Source: Brachypterus glaber
Lineage: Eukaryota > Arthropoda > Insecta > Coleoptera > Kateretidae
Assembly: GCA_958510825.1 (NCBI GenBank)
Contig: OY294046.1
Location: 62,001 to 126,000 of the forward strand
DNA: 64,000 nt
Reading direction: 5' to 3'
The position numbers and the translations under genes are program-made. The notes under the pieces are model-generated. The model was given only the letters and a program-made list of their open reading frames with translations. It was not told the origin of the DNA and ran no database searches. Numbering within the stretch: the stretch's first letter is position 1; each line of letters starts with the position of its first letter. Shown here piece after piece: positions 1-13,400 of this stretch.

Positions 1-412
1 GTGACCTCCATTTTGAACCTAATTTAATGCTCGAAATTTAAATTGCGAGATTGTGATTGGATATATTACCAACATAACAAAAAGTCACTAGTAATTACTG
101 AAAATGGTAGATAATAATTAAGTACAAAATGGTGGAATCCACCATTGGTGGATATTCTATGATGTGACAGCATTAGTAGTGAGTAAGAAAACATACTCCA
201 GGGTGAAACCAAAAATTTGGATGCGCAACAGGTCAAGGCGCAGTCTAATTTACTCTTATGTCTATGCATGGGTCTAAAAGGCCAAATGTCAGTTTGTCCA
301 TACCAGCGTTTTCACGTCAATTCTGATGTAATATTTTGAAAACGCTAGCAAAACTAACTAGCGCAAATGTAACTAACTTTTAAATTTTGATCAATTTTAA
401 TTGTGATTTTAG

Positions 413-1476
413 GTGTTTGGGAACATTGCCGAAATGCCAAATGAATCCATTACTCGCCATAATAATTTTCGGAACTTTATTCAGGGACTAATGTTATTAT
501 TTAGGTAAGTTTTATTGAACAGAATATACCTATTCTAAATAATTTCACTTATTAACCCTTTCCGCTCCAGCCGATTTTTCAAGGTACAGGTCCCCACACC
601 AGATTAAAATGTTTATGGAAAATCCCGTAAACAAATATCCAACTGTGGATATTGTGGTTATATATATATACCTACAAATATCCATACGTGGATACAATGG
701 AGCGGAAGAGGTTAATAGCTAAAGCAATAAAAGCCTTATTATATTATTTTCAGATGCGCCACTGGTGAAAACTGGCCCAGTATTATGTTGTCGTGTATAA
801 AGCCGCAGCCGTGCGACCCAAATTCGGGAAAGGAAAAGGACAGTTGTGGGTCCAATTTAGCATATATGTATTTTGTATCTTTTATCTTTTTTTGTTCCTT
901 TTTGGTAAGTGAAAAATATAATGGAAACTGAATTTATACAAATAATTTTATTTAAAAGTGCCTCTCTATATAATACTAATCCGAGATGTTTAAATTCAAG
1001 TGTGCCATGACACTTGAGAGTAAAATTACCACGAGTTGCCTCCTTGAAGTTAAAATCGTAGACTGTAAAAACATAACCTTCTCTTTTTTCAAAAGGGTTC
1101 TGTTCTTTTTATGTACAAAGAGTTAAGAATATTTTCTTTAATTTTTAAGTGATTTTCGTGATAAAAAAAGTTACCGGATCGATTTAAATTACTGTATACT
1201 GCATACAAGTAGAAGTACTGTTTACTTGTATCTTTTAATATCTCGGATGCTGGGAATCAAGTCTGACATTTTTAAAGAAAAGTTTATGCATTTTCTTGTC
1301 TTTCTACATGTAGTATACATGACAGGCTTCTCATAATTTTTGTTTCAGATGTTAAATTTGTTCGTGGCCGTTATCATGGATAATTTTGATTATTTGACTC
1401 GAGACTCCTCAATTCTGGGGGCTCATCATTTGGACGAATTTGTACGAATATGGGCTGAATACGATCCGAATGCAAC
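413..1476 (+). other. cac: cac exons for domain IV pore loop and S6
   Basis: Three exons. 413-504 reads [19 protein letters not shown] then a pore helix ([10 protein letters not shown]). 754-904 carries the selectivity filter TGE, a Cys-containing extracellular segment ([17 protein letters not shown]) and the first half of S6. 1349-1476 completes S6 ([19 protein letters not shown]) and starts the cytoplasmic EF-hand ([16 protein letters not shown]). Donor and acceptor dinucleotides are canonical at each border. The TGE glutamate fits the EEEE locus of high-voltage-activated channels. Confidence 0.95.
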
Positions 1477-4400
1477 GTAAGAATAATATAATTTAAATAT
1501 GAGGAGTCAAGAAGTGAAGTACATTATATTGCAATATTGTATAAATGTAAATTTTTAGGGGGAAGATACACTATTCAGAAATGTACGACATGTTAAAAAA
1601 TATGGATCCGCCCCTGGGTTTCGGAAACAAGTGCCCAAATAGACTAGCTTATAAAAAATTAATTCGCATGAATATGCCAGTCGATGCCGAGGGGAAAGTT
1701 AACTTTACCACTACTCTGTTCGCTCTTATTCGAGAGAACCTTAATATTAAAATGCGATTACGTAAGTATTATTTGCTTTTTTTATTTTTTACCTTTTGTC
1801 TTTTTTTTTGTAAAATTTTTAGTTTTCTTTTTGTTTTTGGTCTGTAAACTTGGAAGTTGAAGTGTTGTTATGCTAGCCGCCTTTTTATTTTTGTAACCAG
1901 GAAGATGTTGCATTTAAATATTTCTATGTTTTACGTTAACTATTCTTTAAAAATCTATATATAATTAAATTTATATATACAGGGTTATTCAGAAATAGGG
2001 TAATTAAAAAAAAACAGGAACTAGTGAAGGTTCTAGAAAAAAAATCAAAAATTTTATTAAAAAAAGCCCTTATCCGAGCTACTTGTGAGGTTGTGATGTT
2101 ACCTTGCTTTTCTAACTCGCATGCCAGGTTGCCGAATTTACCACGGTTGAAAAACAATATACTTTTTAGTGATTTTAGGGCTGATGCAACACTCAATCAT
2201 TGTTTTATTATAATAAATACAAAAAAACACTTTCCCTTCAATTCACAACATTTCATCGAATAAATACAAAAAGCACTTAGTTAACATTATTTATAATAAA
2301 ATTTATGTTACACGAAACAGTTCATTTATAAATAATTTATTAAAAACATGTCGCGGCCAGTATTTTAACAGAACAGCTTCAGTAGCTCGCGGCGAGATTT
2401 GTATTCGATTTCTACCGACATGAGTAGCCTTGTAACAATTGTCATTTAAATAAAAATCACGCTGAATTTTGACAAAATCACGGCATGAAGGTTATGGTTT
2501 GTAAAAGTGTAATGTAATCGGGTGTTGTTAACGGTACTAATGTATCTTTTAGTGAGATGGGGAGTAACATTTTTGAAAATAATATGTCAGAATAATCATT
2601 TAATTTATTTTTTAAGCAAATTACGCGCGATTTCTAAAATCATGCTAAAGTAACCCTTTGCTTTTTTATAATTAAATAATGAGCCAATATTAATAACAGA
2701 ATAATTCTGTCAGAATGTTTCTTCAGTTTTTGAATAGTTTTAGTTTGAGAAAATGAAAATCTAAAATTGACTTATATGTGTTTTTCTTAATGACCCTATT
2801 TCTTAATAAGCCTGTATGGTTAAAAATTAAAATTATAAAAATAAATAAATGTGTTTGGTTTTTGAATAGCGGAGGAAATGGATCAAGCGGACGCAGAATT
2901 AAAAGAGACAATCAAAAATATTTGGCCGCTGACTCAAAAAAACATGGTGGATCTGCTAGTACCTCCCAACGACCAATTAAATACGGGAAAAATGACCGTT
3001 GGAAAAATTTACGCCGCTATAATGATATTGGAGAGTTGGCGAAGCACGAGATTCGGCCAACTGGAGCCCACTGGAATACCGGTATGCTAAAAATAATAAC
3101 AATAAGACAGATATCTAGATATAAACAGATTCGTCACTCAGAAGAAGGAAAATAATATTTTTTTAATTAAAATAATTGCAATCTAATAACATTTACAGGA
3201 TTAAAACAATTATTTTGATTTAATTAGTTTTGACGTGTTCATTTTTCATATTTTTACCAAATATAGTTAAAATAATTGTCATTAACTAATATAAACAGAA
3301 TTATGATAATTGTTTTACAAAAAAAATATTTTAAACATAAATTATTTTAATAGGAATTATTTTCTGACATGAAAATTATTACAGCAAAGTCCAAACCTTA
3401 CTTTATGTGAAATCCTTTACTGAAAGGACACTGTCACCTTTTCTGTTTAATGAAGGATCTGTTATATCAAAGATAATAATAATTTAACACCTAAACATTT
3501 CATAGAGGCGTGAAAATTTCTATATTTCAATTCAAGAGTACCAAAAAAAATAACACGATTTTTACCGGAGTATGTGTAGTTGTCAACATCTAGAAATAGA
3601 TGGCGTGCAAATTATACATCTTTACAATTTTCACGCCAGAAACATGACATACAGGCTGCCTATACAAATTTGCTGAACAGCGTATTTTTCCCAGAGCCAA
3701 AAACTTTTTGTGACCTTTATGTGAATTTTATGTGACCTTTATGAACTATTGTTATGTGTTTGTAGGTGTACATATATGTTAATCTATAGTATTCCTTTTC
3801 TGAATTTTCATTTTGACATTTCTGGTTCATTATTAGTTTACTCTCCATGCAGTATGACAATTTTTTAGTTGAAATTGGAGACCCTTTATATTTGAATTTT
3901 TTTCTGTCCCAAAAAATAGTTATTTACACACGTAACTATTGAGATAAGTGAGATATTGCCTAAAAGAGAGAGAAAAGAGTGTCGTCTCTGGGATAAAAAA
4001 AAATTCAAAACTTTGAAGAGTTTCTAGTTAAAACCAACGGTTTCGGTTACATAAAATTAAATATTTTTTGAGTTAATCAAATGGGGGTTTTGGGGGAAGC
4101 TGATTCGAGTCCAAGCTAACAAAACAATAGCTTGAAGAAAAATCATGACTGCAACATTGTGTGCATTTCAGTTATACAGTACAAGCTCGATAATGTGAAC
4201 ATGCGTATATGTGAACTATTCGGTTTTATGAACACAGAATATTTTCTACTGACTTCTCTGTAATGTAAATATCATAAACTCTCGTTAACGTGAGTTCACC
4301 TTAGGGAACGTTCAAGGATTACGTAACGCATAATTTTGTCATATTTTATCCCCCCATGTAATTTGTTTATAGGATTTAGTAAACTGTTAACCACACCGTG

Positions 4401-7400
4401 TGCACATGTGTAATACAATTTGCAAGGTATCCATCTCTTTAGGCCTAGATCATTGTTAAAAACGTGATCCAATGAACATTTTATAAGTTTATATTTTTTT
4501 AAGCGTTACGTAACATTTTTACTGAACCCACCCCTTTGTAAAGCGGCGTAACGTTTTTGAGACCCCCCCCCCCTAGCGCGTTACCCATTACTTGAACGCT
4601 CCCTTAACGAGAGTTTTTGATGTTCACATTACAGATAAGTCAGTAAAAAATGTTCTGTGTTCACAAAACCGTATAGTTCACATATACGCATGTTCACATT
4701 ATCGAGCTTATACTGTATTTTGATAATAAAACTCTAGAGGAACGTAGAAAAAATAATTAGAAAAGTAGATATATATTCGGTGTTATATTTTGTATTATAA
4801 ATGAGAAGGCACGTTACACAAAAACAGAATTAGTTCACAAAAATAATTTAAATATTTAAAAATGATTTGAATATTCAGACAAATGTTGTACTTTTCATCT
4901 ACAACTGACCATTGATTGAGTGAAATCTTAAGACAGAATTGTTAAATATTTAGCTGTCTGTTAATTTAGAGTAAATATTGAAAAAATTCTTACTTAAAAT
5001 TAATTGACAATTGAATATCAATTTAATTTTAAGATTTCAATGAATATTCAGATCATTTTTTTTTCAGTGTAGTGCCCTATAACTATTGTATATTTAATTT
5101 CAGGGTTTCGGAAATAGTCCTTCAGCAAATAACGCGGTAGTATATCATTTGCCATTTTTATCACTTTTTCTCTCTTAGACTTTATTCTAATTTTTTATAT
5201 AAACAATTCTCTTAGATTTTTTTTAGTAATTTTTTATATAAATAATTCTCATTCATAGTTCAGTCCTGCAGTAGTTTCCAAATAGATTTTTTAATATTTG
5301 CCTGTTTTGACACGTTTAGACATTTAGTCCGGTAATGCATTGTGTCCTGTTCTGCAAGTTTAATTCTGTCTGTATCTTGTCTATATTCGTACTTACTAAT
5401 GCATGCAAAAATTTTTCATCAAAAATTAATGTACATTAAAGTTAGTAATAAAATATTTCTAATAATCCACGTATATCTGATGAAAAATTTATTTCCAAGT
5501 AACAAGATAAAATACGTTGTGTTTTTATAAAATATGGCGCCCGCACATTTGGTACTTTATGTCGCTAGTATACGACAACACCTAATGCATAAGGTTTGTG
5601 GACGCATCCTTAAAGAATACATACGAGGTACGGACCATAAGTTTACGACCCGAAGTAGAATAAAGGCAAAAATAAATTAAAACTGTTCCTTTTGTTTTTC
5701 AATATAATCTTCCTTAAGTTAAATGCATTTTTTATACCTCTTTATTAACATCTCTGCACCGTGAGAAAAGAAGTTTTCTTCTATGTCTACAAAATGGGCT
5801 TTGAGGGCTGTCTGGAGCTCTTTATCGGTCTTAAACCTCCTTCCACGCATGTCAGATTTTAATTTTGAAATGGGTAATAATCACTGTGGGCCAAATCTGG
5901 GCTGTATGGGGTATGGGAGATTTCTGTGAATTCACAGTGTCCTTTATAATAAGAGCGGTATGGACACGTGTAAACCATGCGGAGAGCTGCATAAAGTAAA
6001 TTAGCAGAATTCTTTGGGAATCTCAAAAAATCGTAGCCATACCCTTCTTTGTTGACTGGGTCACTTTGTCCTTTGGCGGAGGACTTCATGTATTGAATGT
6101 GAAGGAGCAAAGTCTTCGTACACACAATCCAAAAGAATTTTAATTTCCGCCCGTTTAACACTTTTTTTGGTAAAAGAAATTATCACTACGCGATACTCGA
6201 TTTTAAACGTTTAAAAAACAGTCTTAGCACGCCTATTTCATGAGCATGCCAGAATTAGATTAAAATAGAAGGGTGGGGCGGTGCATACAATAGTAGTTGG
6301 TCGGGCCGGAATTTTATAGACCGTACCCCGTATTTTGTTAAAGTTTGTGTATATATTTTTAAGTGGTCAAACTTTTAGAAAACGTTACTTGGATCCTTTT
6401 TTAAACTATTCTCTTTTTATCTTTATCTATTTAGCATGATTATTATAACATTAAATAATATCTCTAACAAGGCCGTAGTCAAATTTTCATGAACATGATT
6501 TAAATTAAATAAAATTTATTATTTCTTTTTGTTTGCAATTAATATATAAAAATACTGACCCAACTTGGGGCGGAGCAGCGCAGCTGCGGCCTTGGACTAA
6601 AAAATCAGAGTAGGTAATTAAAAACATCACACAGAAGCAATTCCTTTTCATAATCAATAGTGCACTATTGCAAAAGTTCAATTATGGTAAAATTTATTAC
6701 ACATATAATTTCTCTTCGACAATTTTATTTAAAAAAAAACGTAAAAAATACTTTGGAAGTGATACTTTCATAACTTCGCGGCAAACGAGGAAAAAAGCGA
6801 GAAATTTCATTTTAAGATATACAATTATAGTTATTTTTCTATATTAGCTAGGTTTGCACTTTTCATAATTGCATATTGTATATAGATCAATTTTTTAATA
6901 TAAATATCTCGGCTCAGAGGGCACCAAGTACGAAACATCGTGTTTCAGAAAACTCGTGTTATGAAACTAGTTCTTTAACACTTTCTGATTCATCATTTCG
7001 AATGTTATTAAACAATAACTTCTACATATGGTAGACTATATAATGGGCTTTATTTGCATATTGTAAAATAGAGGTAGGCTAAATATATTTTTTAGACTTT
7101 TTGCATGATTAATTGCATTAAAAAATGCTGTATCTTCAAATTTAGGTGTATATTTATTTATACTGGTCACATTAACCAAACCAAAACAAAACCTATAGAC
7201 TAAAACTTAAAAAAAATAATAGAACTAGAACCTGCTAGCTTTGCTAAGAAAAGTAAACCTAAAGTTAGTAGTGGGAAATATTATTAAAAAGAAAACGACA
7301 ATTGCTAGAAATTGGTTTAAGTAGAAAAAATAGTGTACAAAACTCGTTAAAAAAAAGTTTGTTGATTAGAAAGCGTCATTTTTTGACTGCCTTATGGACA

Positions 7401-10400
7401 TGGCCGGTCATTTGGGAGGAGGGAGTCGGCAGGGCTCGCTGAGCTTGGAAGGGGCCCCCTTAATGGGGGGTCAAGAGCAGAATGACCACCAACATGAGGA
7501 AGGTTCCCTAGCGACGTTGGCCAGACGAAGCACCAAGAGATACAGATCTTTAAGGTAATAATAATAATTAACTGCCATTACAATTTATTATTTACTATAG
7601 TATAATACCAATAAAACATGCAGTGACTAATACCTAACTCGTACTATGCTGTAGAGATCCGTAAGACGAATTACACCGAAATTATGCGAACTGTACCCGA
7701 ATTGATATGAGAAGTGCCGAATCAAAAGCCGCTATCTGCGTTTTAAAAAATTATGAGTTATTGGTGGTAGAGATATTATCGTAGACTATTTTTGATAAAA
7801 AAAAGTTTGCAAAATGGCACTGTAAGACTCTTAGTGCCGTTTTTTTGAGGCACTGGCCTCCAATAATGTCCAAACCATCAATTAATCTTTTTTTTTTTAA
7901 TGCAGATGATGGCTTTTGGTCCGGTCACACTCTCGCACGTTTCATTGGAACTAAATATGCTATAACTAGTATACTAGCTATAGCTACTTAAAAAGAACTA
8001 ACTTTATCCGCTTTTATCATATCCAGCCGTAAAAATCTATTTCGTAAAAATAATGTTTAATAGGGGCCTTAAGTGACACTTTTCTGAGGCTTAAAGTAAA
8101 AAGAATACATATACTTGTCTTTTAAACGGGTTTTCACATTTTCCCCGTGAACCTAGATACTTAAATTCAACAATTTAGCTGATTGTATTAAGGCGTTTTT
8201 GTTATGCGTCTGGATGCTGCGTTCAGACGCAGTACTTCTTTTAAACTAGTGTTGCGATTTATTATTGTACACCGCAATTTGGACAATTTTTGACCCCCTT
8301 CCTTCCTTTGTTTGTGACAGAAAGACGGTTTTGGACACAGTAAACAAACAAAAAACCGATTTAAAAAAGTGACGTCACTTTTTACTAAACCCCCTCCCCC
8401 CTTTGGCACTTTTTTTAAAAATACAATTAATTAAATTTTAATGTTTACGGGTCCTCACAAAAGAAACTAATTGTACCTATTTTTTTTTATATTATTATTA
8501 ATTTTAGTTTTTTTTTTATTTTAGGAACAAAAAGGTGAAGAAATGTCTTATGGTGGTAATTCAATGTTAGACTAGAAGTGTTAGAATAAAGAAAAATAGT
8601 TTTAAAAAGAAAGAAATAATAATAGAAAACATAATTGTTGAATGTTCGTTCATTTACAGATGCAGATAATGATGTTATAGTAATATAGAAAACTACTAGA
8701 AGGTATTTTTAGATCACTTAGAAAAAATATTTGACCATATGGTAAAAAAATAAAAATAGTAAATAGTTTGAATAATAATATTGCATGGATAAACATTTAA
8801 GTAAATTAGCAATATTTTAGATTTTTTATTATAATTATTTAAAATAACAACCGAAAATATATTTGGCCTCGTGTAATTTCATCGAGTTTTAAATAATCCT
8901 GTTTATAAAAAAAACTATTTCCACTATACAACAATTATACTTTTCATTATACCACATTTTATACCAATATTCTAACACTAACTCATGCATGAATAAACGT
9001 GTTTCATAACTTATATTGACACTAAACTTATACTGTGATACTTTAGTATATGTCAAAGAAAAATTGTATTAACCAATATCATAACACAAATTAAAATGTA
9101 AAATAAATAAAATAAAATATATCCATTGCTAAAATATACAGGAAAATATTGTGTAGTACTATTTCAATGTTCTTTTGAATCATCTGAACCATAATTTAGT
9201 TAATATTTAAACACAACATAGAGGCAAGGTGCCATCTATTGTTGTGAGCACTATTATCTGTTCACAGCAAATTATCAACAGATGTCACCAAGTCATCATA
9301 TCTATCTAACGTGTGTGTTTAAATACTAAGTTAAGGATACCTGAAGCTGAATCAGATCACATAATTTTTAAGAATGACTATGGTACTATACACTATTTTC
9401 TTATATATATTTGATTTTAACCATGGATTGATAACTGTTTCAAGCTCCAGTAGAATTTTTACGAACTGTGTGTTTTTTATTTTACTTTAAAATAAATAAT
9501 AATATTTAGTTATAATATTAATATTTTAGATGTTCACCAGATGAATGGCTAATAGTGCTAAAAAATGAAAAATGGTAACAGTAGCACAATTTTTTTATCG
9601 TTTTGCACAATATTGCTGCATGTACAATTTTTCTATTTTGCATGTTTCTTTTCTATTTTTTCCATTTTTTTATGTGCAAAAAGCAGGGCCTGTTATGAAT
9701 GGGACTGTTTTATTTTTAGAACTTTAAATAAAATAAAAATTTTACTTTTTCTATTTTGGTTTTCTAAATATATGACAATTGGGTTTCACTTCATGAAAAT
9801 TAAAATTTTATTTTGATAAGTTGTTTTAAACAGTTTGTTCTTATTGAATAACCAATAAATCTGTTGCTTCCGGAACAAGCTTGTCTTCATTCAAATATTT
9901 TTACGATAGTTTATTTATCTCAATGCGGGGTTCATAGCCCTCAACTAATGCTTCCTAGGGATCTTTGTGTTAACCGCAAGTAACTCCTCATGCCATCCCT
10001 GCTTCTTTTATAAAGTCCAGGTACGGTTTTAGGAGAGTGCTTTTGATCCTGTTGGGTCCCAGTGACTCGTTCCCGAAGTGCTTCCATCTTGGGCTTAGCA
10101 CATATGACTCATATGAGGTGGTAAGGTTCTTTGGCCGCACACCAAAGTCCTCCAAAAACAATCCCGAGCGAGAACTTTCGGTAACATGTGTACATGTGTA
10201 TGCCAAATTTCATGTCTCTAGCTTAAAGCATTCTTAAGGTATCGTGCTTAATAGATTTCCCGGACAGAACGATCGACCGACCGACATTTTTTTTTGGCTC
10301 GAAATTGATTTATATCAACATAAAACGTCATGAAACGCAAAAATACGCAAAAAAATTGAAAATTTTTGCACAAATAAAGGCTTTCCAAAATTTTGAAAAT

Positions 10401-13400
10401 GTTCAAAATGGGAAAGCAATAGGTTCTGTTTCGGCTTCGTGCTGGTAACGCTGATGCAACAGATCTATAGGTTACAACTGTTTTATAATTTTTCCAAAAC
10501 CACATGACCACATAACTATTGTAACTTATTAGTTTAGATGTATTTATATTTGCATATAGTCATTTAATTCTTTTTAAACTTTAATCAAATTAAAGGGTTA
10601 TTTATAGACAATTAGACAAAAGTTTAATTGAAATAAATTTTAATAGTAATTAAATTAATGAAATTTTGATAAAATTAACAGGTTATGGAGCTCCAGGACG
10701 TCTTGCAGCACATGGGATCAAGAAGGCCTTCTGCCGAGAGTCTGGACCAACAACATTTACATCCAGAATTTAATCATATACATCGCAGATCTCCCAGTTT
10801 AAGGTAAATATAGTATCCTCGCTAAGTTATTAGTCCAAAGACTGGTTTGAGGCAGCTCTCTGCCCCACCCTATCCTATTCATTCTTGCACTGCCCTAAAA
10901 TTTCTACACCTTGAATTGTTTATTCTTTGCAAACCGTGTTCCATTCTAGGACTGCCTATGTTTCTTCTAACTCCCTGCTTACTTCCCAAAATATCTTGAT
11001 TTAAGCTCTCATAAATATTTATTGGATACATTCTTTTAACCTCCTCAGACCCAGACGTAAATATTTAAAATTCGGAGTACCACGTTTGGTCAAAAAAATA
11101 AGTAATTATAGTTAAGGATACTAAATCTGTAAACTCTAGTACTGTTTCCTTGTGGCTGCGCCACAGATACAGTGTCCTTAATTATAGTACCTATAATTTT
11201 TTTACGTAATAGGTATTTTAAAACTGTTAAACTCACGTCGCTTTTAAAACAATATTAAAAAAGATCTATTACCATAGAAATTTCACCAAATATAGCAATC
11301 TTGGTAAAAAATCGCAAATTGGTTATTTTGCCACCGTTGGCGAAATGGTATTGAAGAGGTTAACTAGCCCTTTCCACAGTTAAGCTTTTCCCCAATTCTC
11401 TCCAATATACTCTCGTTTGTAACTCTATCCGACCATTTTACTGGAGACGTATTTTATTTTTTACTTTCGGTAATAGAATTAATTTCTCTAAAAAAATGAG
11501 TTCTGAATGATATATTTTCAACAAAATAAACACTTGTAGAATAAAATACAATACAGTACTTATAAACTAAAAAAACTAACAAAAATAAACCCACTAACTC
11601 GCTAGCAAAAAAAAAAACAAACTGATTTTGTAAAAAATAATTTTAATGTTTAATTTCGTTTGGACTTTTTAGGCACGGAAACTCGCCCTTACAACGCAGC
11701 CCCTCTCCCAGGAAGAAGTACCAACAGCAACATCTACACCACGACATAGGATTCTCAGATACGGTGTCCAACGTGGTGGAAATTGTTAAGCACGAACATC
11801 AGAGGAATCAGAGGAGATTTATAAGAGGTAAATAGTTTTTATTTTTTTCCAACAAAACTAGTTTGAAAAAAAATCAAACCTTTTACAAAAACAATTATTG
11901 TAATTTTTGCGAGCTATCGAAAAAGTCGTAGTTTTCACTTCTTACCCTCACGTGGGGGTATCTCCTATTTTACCAATAAACCTTTGCATATGGTCGAATT
12001 ACCATGGTCACAAACATTCCTGAATACACAGACCAACAAACAGAAAAATAGAAACATCAGCGAAATTAGAGAAGTTTCTTGAGAGGTAATTAGTAGGTAC
12101 AGTTAATACACTGGAAAAAATGCACCATTTAAAGAAAATCACCGGCACTGTACATTCTACTTCTCGGAGTACAGCAAAACGTTTAGTTGGGACCCAAAAA
12201 AAAACAAAATGTTAAATGTTTGTATGTCATATACAATTCTAAACAATATAAGAGAAAAATTCATTCGTTAATATGGGAACGAAACCTATTAAAATTCAAA
12301 AAATAATAAAAAAAAACTCTGGCCAACCTTTTTCACAAAAAAAAATTGATCGCCATTAAAAAAACCGACGAAAACCATTACAGTTACAGGGAATAAAAGA
12401 AAAAGCGTAAACAACATTTTTTTAGAAAAAATTACTTTTATTACCAAACTTGAAAAAAAAATTAGGTTTAACCGTGAAAAACTAAAATAGAATATAAAGC
12501 ATAATATGCATATAATATGCATATTATGTAATATATTTACGGCTTGCATACAAAATACAAATTATTGCGAATAGACTAATTTATTAAGAGTCAATATTTA
12601 ACTAATTTACCTTTTTACAGTGCCAGGCTAGACATAATAACATCATGTGATATATTATTATCATATCCCGGGAATGAGCGAGCTGTTCGTTTGTTCATGA
12701 TCGTAGCATAAATTCAGCACTGATTAGAAGCGACCGTTGGTGGCCTGTCCCTACTCTGAAACGACGCAACACCAGTGTATCTTTAATAAAAGTTAAAAAA
12801 GATGACTCATAGTTCGCATGTCCCCGGGCTCTGATTATTATTATTATTATTATTATTATTACACCAAATATTGTTTATTTAATAGGGCGTTTTAACGCAA
12901 TTTTGTCCCCTGTTCCCACTCTAAGACTTACCTCCTATAAATACATAACGCTAGCAGCCCTCTAAATTTGTTTTTATAATATATAATGAATAAACAGTTC
13001 TTAAACATAAATAACGTAACGCTACGTCAGACTCCCTCCCTCCGTAATGCGAAGCACAACCCCTCCCCTAAGTTCGTTACGTATTTCAAGTATCACCCAT
13101 AGGTAATACCGATTGCTATACCTATATATATATATTTTAATTTCTTAAACAAAAATTAATTTCGAATTAAAAAATCAAAATTTCTGACAAAAAAACTGAA
13201 ATTTATTTTTGAAAAGAACATGAAAAAGCCCTTGCTTAAGTTGTCCTTAAGAATTTTCTGCTCTAGGCTCTTGGTCTGCCTCAACTTCCCCAGCACGCTC
13301 ACCATCACCAACAGGAGGGCGTCACAATTCTAGATACGGCCCTGTCCATCAGTCCCGAAGAACTTACGGAACCACTATTTTATGCGAACGGTCTCGCTCC

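Larger units (their letters stand above)
7555..10681 (+). other. cac introns flanking the microexon
   Basis: Contains the predicted microexon at 8525, an imperfect inverted repeat at 9198-9332 with a GCCATCTATTG motif, and at about 9990-10440 one copy of a dispersed repeat family also found at 46.3 kb. Short open frames here have no recognisable protein character. Confidence 0.7.

Noticed and set aside
2778..3155. 125-codon plus-strand frame
   Set aside because: Out of frame with the IQ-region exon of cac at 2870-3081; the true frame gives [20 protein letters not shown].
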